Shown one piece after another: positions 4,896 through 6,898 of a stretch of DNA of 6,898 nucleotides; position 1 is the first letter of the stretch, and the number at the start of each line of letters is the position of its first letter. Origin of the DNA: Candidatus Bathyarchaeota archaeon (lineage in GTDB: Archaea > Thermoproteota > Bathyarchaeia > Bathyarchaeales > Bathyarchaeaceae). A program made the position numbers and the translations under genes. The DNA is taken from assembly GCA_014859755.1 (NCBI GenBank), contig JACUTO010000078.1:1-6898 (forward strand), in the 5' to 3' direction. The notes beneath the pieces were generated by a model. That model was not told where the DNA came from, ran no database searches, and saw nothing but the letters and a program-made list of their open reading frames with translations.

Positions 4896-6841
4896 ATTTT
4901 CTCGGGGGCTTCTATTCCAAGAAGGTTTAGGGCGTTTCTGAGAACCATCCTCGTGGCGTCAACGAGTGCAAGTCTGGCGTCGCTCAACTGAGGTGGCTTA
5001 GCCTTTATGACAGGAAGTCTCGTGTAGAACGTGTTGAACTTGTCGGCTAGGGCGTTGGCGAAGTCTGCTATGGCGTTGGGTCTAAGGTTCTCTGCTGCAT
5101 CCACGAAAATTTCGGGAAAGCGGGCCAGCGTCAAGACTATGTTGCGTTCTATGGGGTCTGTCAGCAGGGAGTAGTCGGGATTTTCTGGTTTTCTAGACGC
5201 TTTTCTTATGATGCTGCGAGCTCTGGCATGGGAGTATTGAATGTAGGGGGCGCTGTTCTTCTCGAAGTCAAGCACCCTATCCCAAGTGAAGACCACAGGC
5301 TTAGTTGGATCCACTTCAACGAGGGCGTATTTCACGGCTCCTATACCCACGAATTCTGAAATCTGTTGCTTGTCTTCGTCAGATAAGTGCGGAGAACGCT
5401 TGGAAACCTCTTCATAGGCCCTTTTGACGGCTCCGTCCATAACTTCGTCGAGGGTGATGTAGCGACCCCTGCGGCCAGACATTCGATAGCCCGGAAGGCT
5501 TACCAGATTGTAGGCGAAGTGAATCAGGTTTTTTGCGTAATCTACGTGTCCCAGTGCGCTTAAGGCTAGTTTCAACTGCAGCTGGGGCAGAGTTTGTTCC
5601 ATTCCGATCACGTTGATCACCTTCTCAGCCTTCTGAAACTTCCATAAATGGTAGGGAATGTCCCTTGTTGTGTACAGGGTGGTGCCGTCGGCTCTCACCA
5701 GAGTCAGGGAAGACAGCTCATAATCTTCATTCAAACCCAGAGTTTCCTTGAGGTCTAGGTCTCGAGCAACCTTTTCAGCGTCAAATTCCAAGACTCCTGC
5801 AACCTGAAAAACGTAGGGAGTTGCCTTCAGTTTGTCGAGGACACGCATAACGTCGCCGTTCCAAATGAAATCACTCTCCCAATCCCAAGAATCAAGGGAG
5901 ATTCCAGCCCTACCTAGAGTTTCTCGAAACCCTTGAAGACACAGTTGACAGACCTCCCTGATCAATTGTTTTGCTTCTTCCTCATTGGCTTCGTATCTGC
6001 GAATTAAATCGCTCACCGGATTCTCTGGATCCTCATCTTTACTGATTTCGTCTAGAAGGCGAGCAAAGAGTTTGGGGAATCTTCCCTCAAGATCAGCCGC
6101 AACCGAAGTCCAGTCGTCTAGTTCCCGCTGTAACCTTGAAAGTTCTTCGTTTAGCGAAAGTTCCTTTGCCCTTTCAACCTCTTTCTTGAGACGTTGAATC
6201 TCCATTATACAGCTTGTTATGGCGTAAATTGCGCCTATGAAGCTGTCAGGGTTCCCTTCAGGCTTAGGCTTACCAAGCTTTTCGTACCCATACGCTATGA
6301 CAGCGCTCTGACGGCCAACATCGTCAACGTAGTAGTGCCTAAAAACCGTGTGTCCGCGTGCTTTTAATATGCGTGCGAGGGCGTCGCCCAGCATGGGGTT
6401 CCTCGCTTGTCCAATGTGAATTGGATGGATGGGATTAACGCTGGTGTGTTCAACAATGATTCTTTTTGGCTTAGAAGTTTTAACGTATCCATAATCGTTG
6501 CCAAGAGTTCTGACTGATTCAATGGTCAAACGGGGGAACTCCTCAGAGTTTACGTAAAAATTGATGTAACCCTCTCCAGCTGCCTTAACTGATTGAATCA
6601 ATGGAAACTCTGATACGTCAATTATCTGTATGATTTGTTCTGCTATCTTTCGGGACTTCTTTTCGGTTTGCTTGGCAAGTTCGAAGCATACCGAGGATGC
6701 CAACTCTCCGAACTTGGGATTCGGCGGAGACTCAAGCAAGATGGAAGGGACCGAAAATTGAGGGTACAGCCTGTTCAAGACATCCTTTAAGGCAGTTTCG
6801 CATCCAGCACGAAACTCGGCGAAGGGATTAACGGAAACCAT
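4892..6841 (-). CDS. argS: Arginyl-tRNA synthetase, archaeal type
   Basis: It charges tRNA-Arg with arginine; class I synthetase, cytoplasmic, essential. The 649 residues are all present. Order: N-terminal tRNA-binding additional domain (about 10-100), with NPKFGELASS as the usual signature; catalytic core from about 127, with HTSVNPIHPIHIGQARN (132-148); an insertion rich in charged, probably coiled-coil sequence (about 210-300); core resuming with WESDFIWNGD and LTLVRADGTTLYTTRDIPYHLW (379-400); the KMSK-loop equivalent RMSGRRGRYITLDE (453-466); then the DALR anticodon-binding domain with APYIQYSHARARSI (531-544) and TRLPVI (607-612), ending LGIEAPEKM. The HIGH element reads HIGQ (142-145), with Gln in the last place. 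ATG at 6841 has GGAG eight bases upstream. A tRNA gene ends only 15 bases before the start on the same strand, leaving little room for an independent promoter. Confidence 0.97.
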   Translation of the reverse strand: MVSVNPFAEFRAGCETALKDVLNRLYPQFSVPSILLESPPNPKFGELASSVCFELAKQTEKKSRKIAEQIIQIIDVSEFPLIQSVKAAGEGYINFYVNSEEFPRLTIESVRTLGNDYGYVKTSKPKRIIVEHTSVNPIHPIHIGQARNPMLGDALARILKARGHTVFRHYYVDDVGRQSAVIAYGYEKLGKPKPEGNPDSFIGAIYAITSCIMEIQRLKKEVERAKELSLNEELSRLQRELDDWTSVAADLEGRFPKLFARLLDEISKDEDPENPVSDLIRRYEANEEEAKQLIREVCQLCLQGFRETLGRAGISLDSWDWESDFIWNGDVMRVLDKLKATPYVFQVAGVLEFDAEKVARDLDLKETLGLNEDYELSSLTLVRADGTTLYTTRDIPYHLWKFQKAEKVINVIGMEQTLPQLQLKLALSALGHVDYAKNLIHFAYNLVSLPGYRMSGRRGRYITLDEVMDGAVKRAYEEVSKRSPHLSDEDKQQISEFVGIGAVKYALVEVDPTKPVVFTWDRVLDFEKNSAPYIQYSHARARSIIRKASRKPENPDYSLLTDPIERNIVLTLARFPEIFVDAAENLRPNAIADFANALADKFNTFYTRLPVIKAKPPQLSDARLALVDATRMVLRNALNLLGIEAPEKM

Positions 6842-6849
6842 TTAGTTTT

Positions 6850-6853
6850 CTCC
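6850..6853 (-). promoter_or_regulatory. Ribosome binding site of argS in the tRNA-argS spacer
   Basis: GGAG followed by an 8-base spacer precedes the argS ATG. It lies wholly within the 15 bases between the tRNA CCA end and argS, so cutting the tRNA off a joint transcript would still leave a usable leader. The ATG that overlaps this motif (6855) is out of frame with argS. Confidence 0.55.
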
Positions 6854-6856
6854 ATT

Positions 6857-6898
6857 TGGCGGGCCCGCGGGGATTTGAACCCCGGATCTCCGGCTCCG
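6857..6898 (-). tRNA. tRNA gene, 3' half, probably tRNA-Arg(NCG); 5' half outside window
   Basis: Reading the minus strand towards the 3' end: a T arm of CGGGG (6884-6880), loop TTCAAAT (6879-6873) and CCCCG (6872-6868); then the 3' acceptor strand CGGGCCC (6867-6861), discriminator G (6860) and an encoded CCA (6859-6857). Upstream, with a standard five-base variable loop AGATC, the 3' anticodon stem is GCCGG and the last loop bases are C-G-G-A. That puts C35 and G36 in the anticodon, reading CGN codons, hence arginine. Position 34 and the 5' half are cut off, so the isoacceptor is unknown and the stems cannot be checked. The implied 5' end, GGGCCCG, is one I associate with archaeal tRNA-Arg (from memory). 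Confidence 0.88.

Noticed and set aside
5985..6197. Small + strand frame opposite argS
   Set aside because: Ser-rich mirror of the charged coiled-coil insertion of ArgRS; no independent evidence.
1..6898. CRISPR arrays, insertion sequences, attachment sites or a defence system
   Set aside because: No repeated spacer pattern, transposase, terminal repeats or second tRNA fragment is visible; the genes are metabolic and housekeeping.

Overview
The window looks like an archaeal chromosome segment. The evidence is a tungsten/molybdenum-type aldehyde:ferredoxin oxidoreductase, an arginyl-tRNA synthetase of archaeal type, GGTGA/GGAGGTGA ribosome binding sites, TATA-like boxes close to starts, a GTG start for deoC and a probable TTG start for the ligase, and a tRNA gene that encodes its own CCA end. 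The gene set and protein flavour would fit an uncultured anaerobic Thermoproteota/Bathyarchaeia-like lineage. That placement is inference from family knowledge, not a tree.

Layout. 1-710 (+) is the C-terminal part of an aldehyde:ferredoxin oxidoreductase cut by the window edge. After 65 bases, 776-2476 (+) encodes an AMP-forming acyl-CoA synthetase, probably in the same operon. Convergent to it, 3700-4104 (-) encodes a small SCP2-type lipid-binding protein, followed by 2498-3664 (-), an iron-type alcohol dehydrogenase. An 82-base divergent promoter region separates the SCP2 gene from deoC (4187-4867, +), deoxyribose-phosphate aldolase. deoC converges on argS (4892-6841, -). Just upstream of argS, on the same strand and 15 bases away, lies the 3' half of a tRNA gene. 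Its visible anticodon bases fit tRNA-Arg(NCG), and the right edge of the window cuts it.

How the genes may work together (inference). Alcohol dehydrogenase interconverts alcohol and aldehyde. The oxidoreductase interconverts aldehyde and carboxylate using ferredoxin. The ligase activates the carboxylate to acyl-CoA. The SCP2 protein could bind a hydrophobic acyl or isoprenoid ligand. Together they read as an alcohol-aldehyde-acid-acyl-CoA set. DeoC releases acetaldehyde, a possible substrate for the same enzymes, but its transcription unit is separate. argS and its tRNA are a housekeeping unit whose close linkage is the most striking structural point.

No gene-free stretch exceeds about 82 bases. 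I see no mobile element, CRISPR array, riboswitch or integration site. Both convergent junctions carry inverted repeats that contain stop codons.
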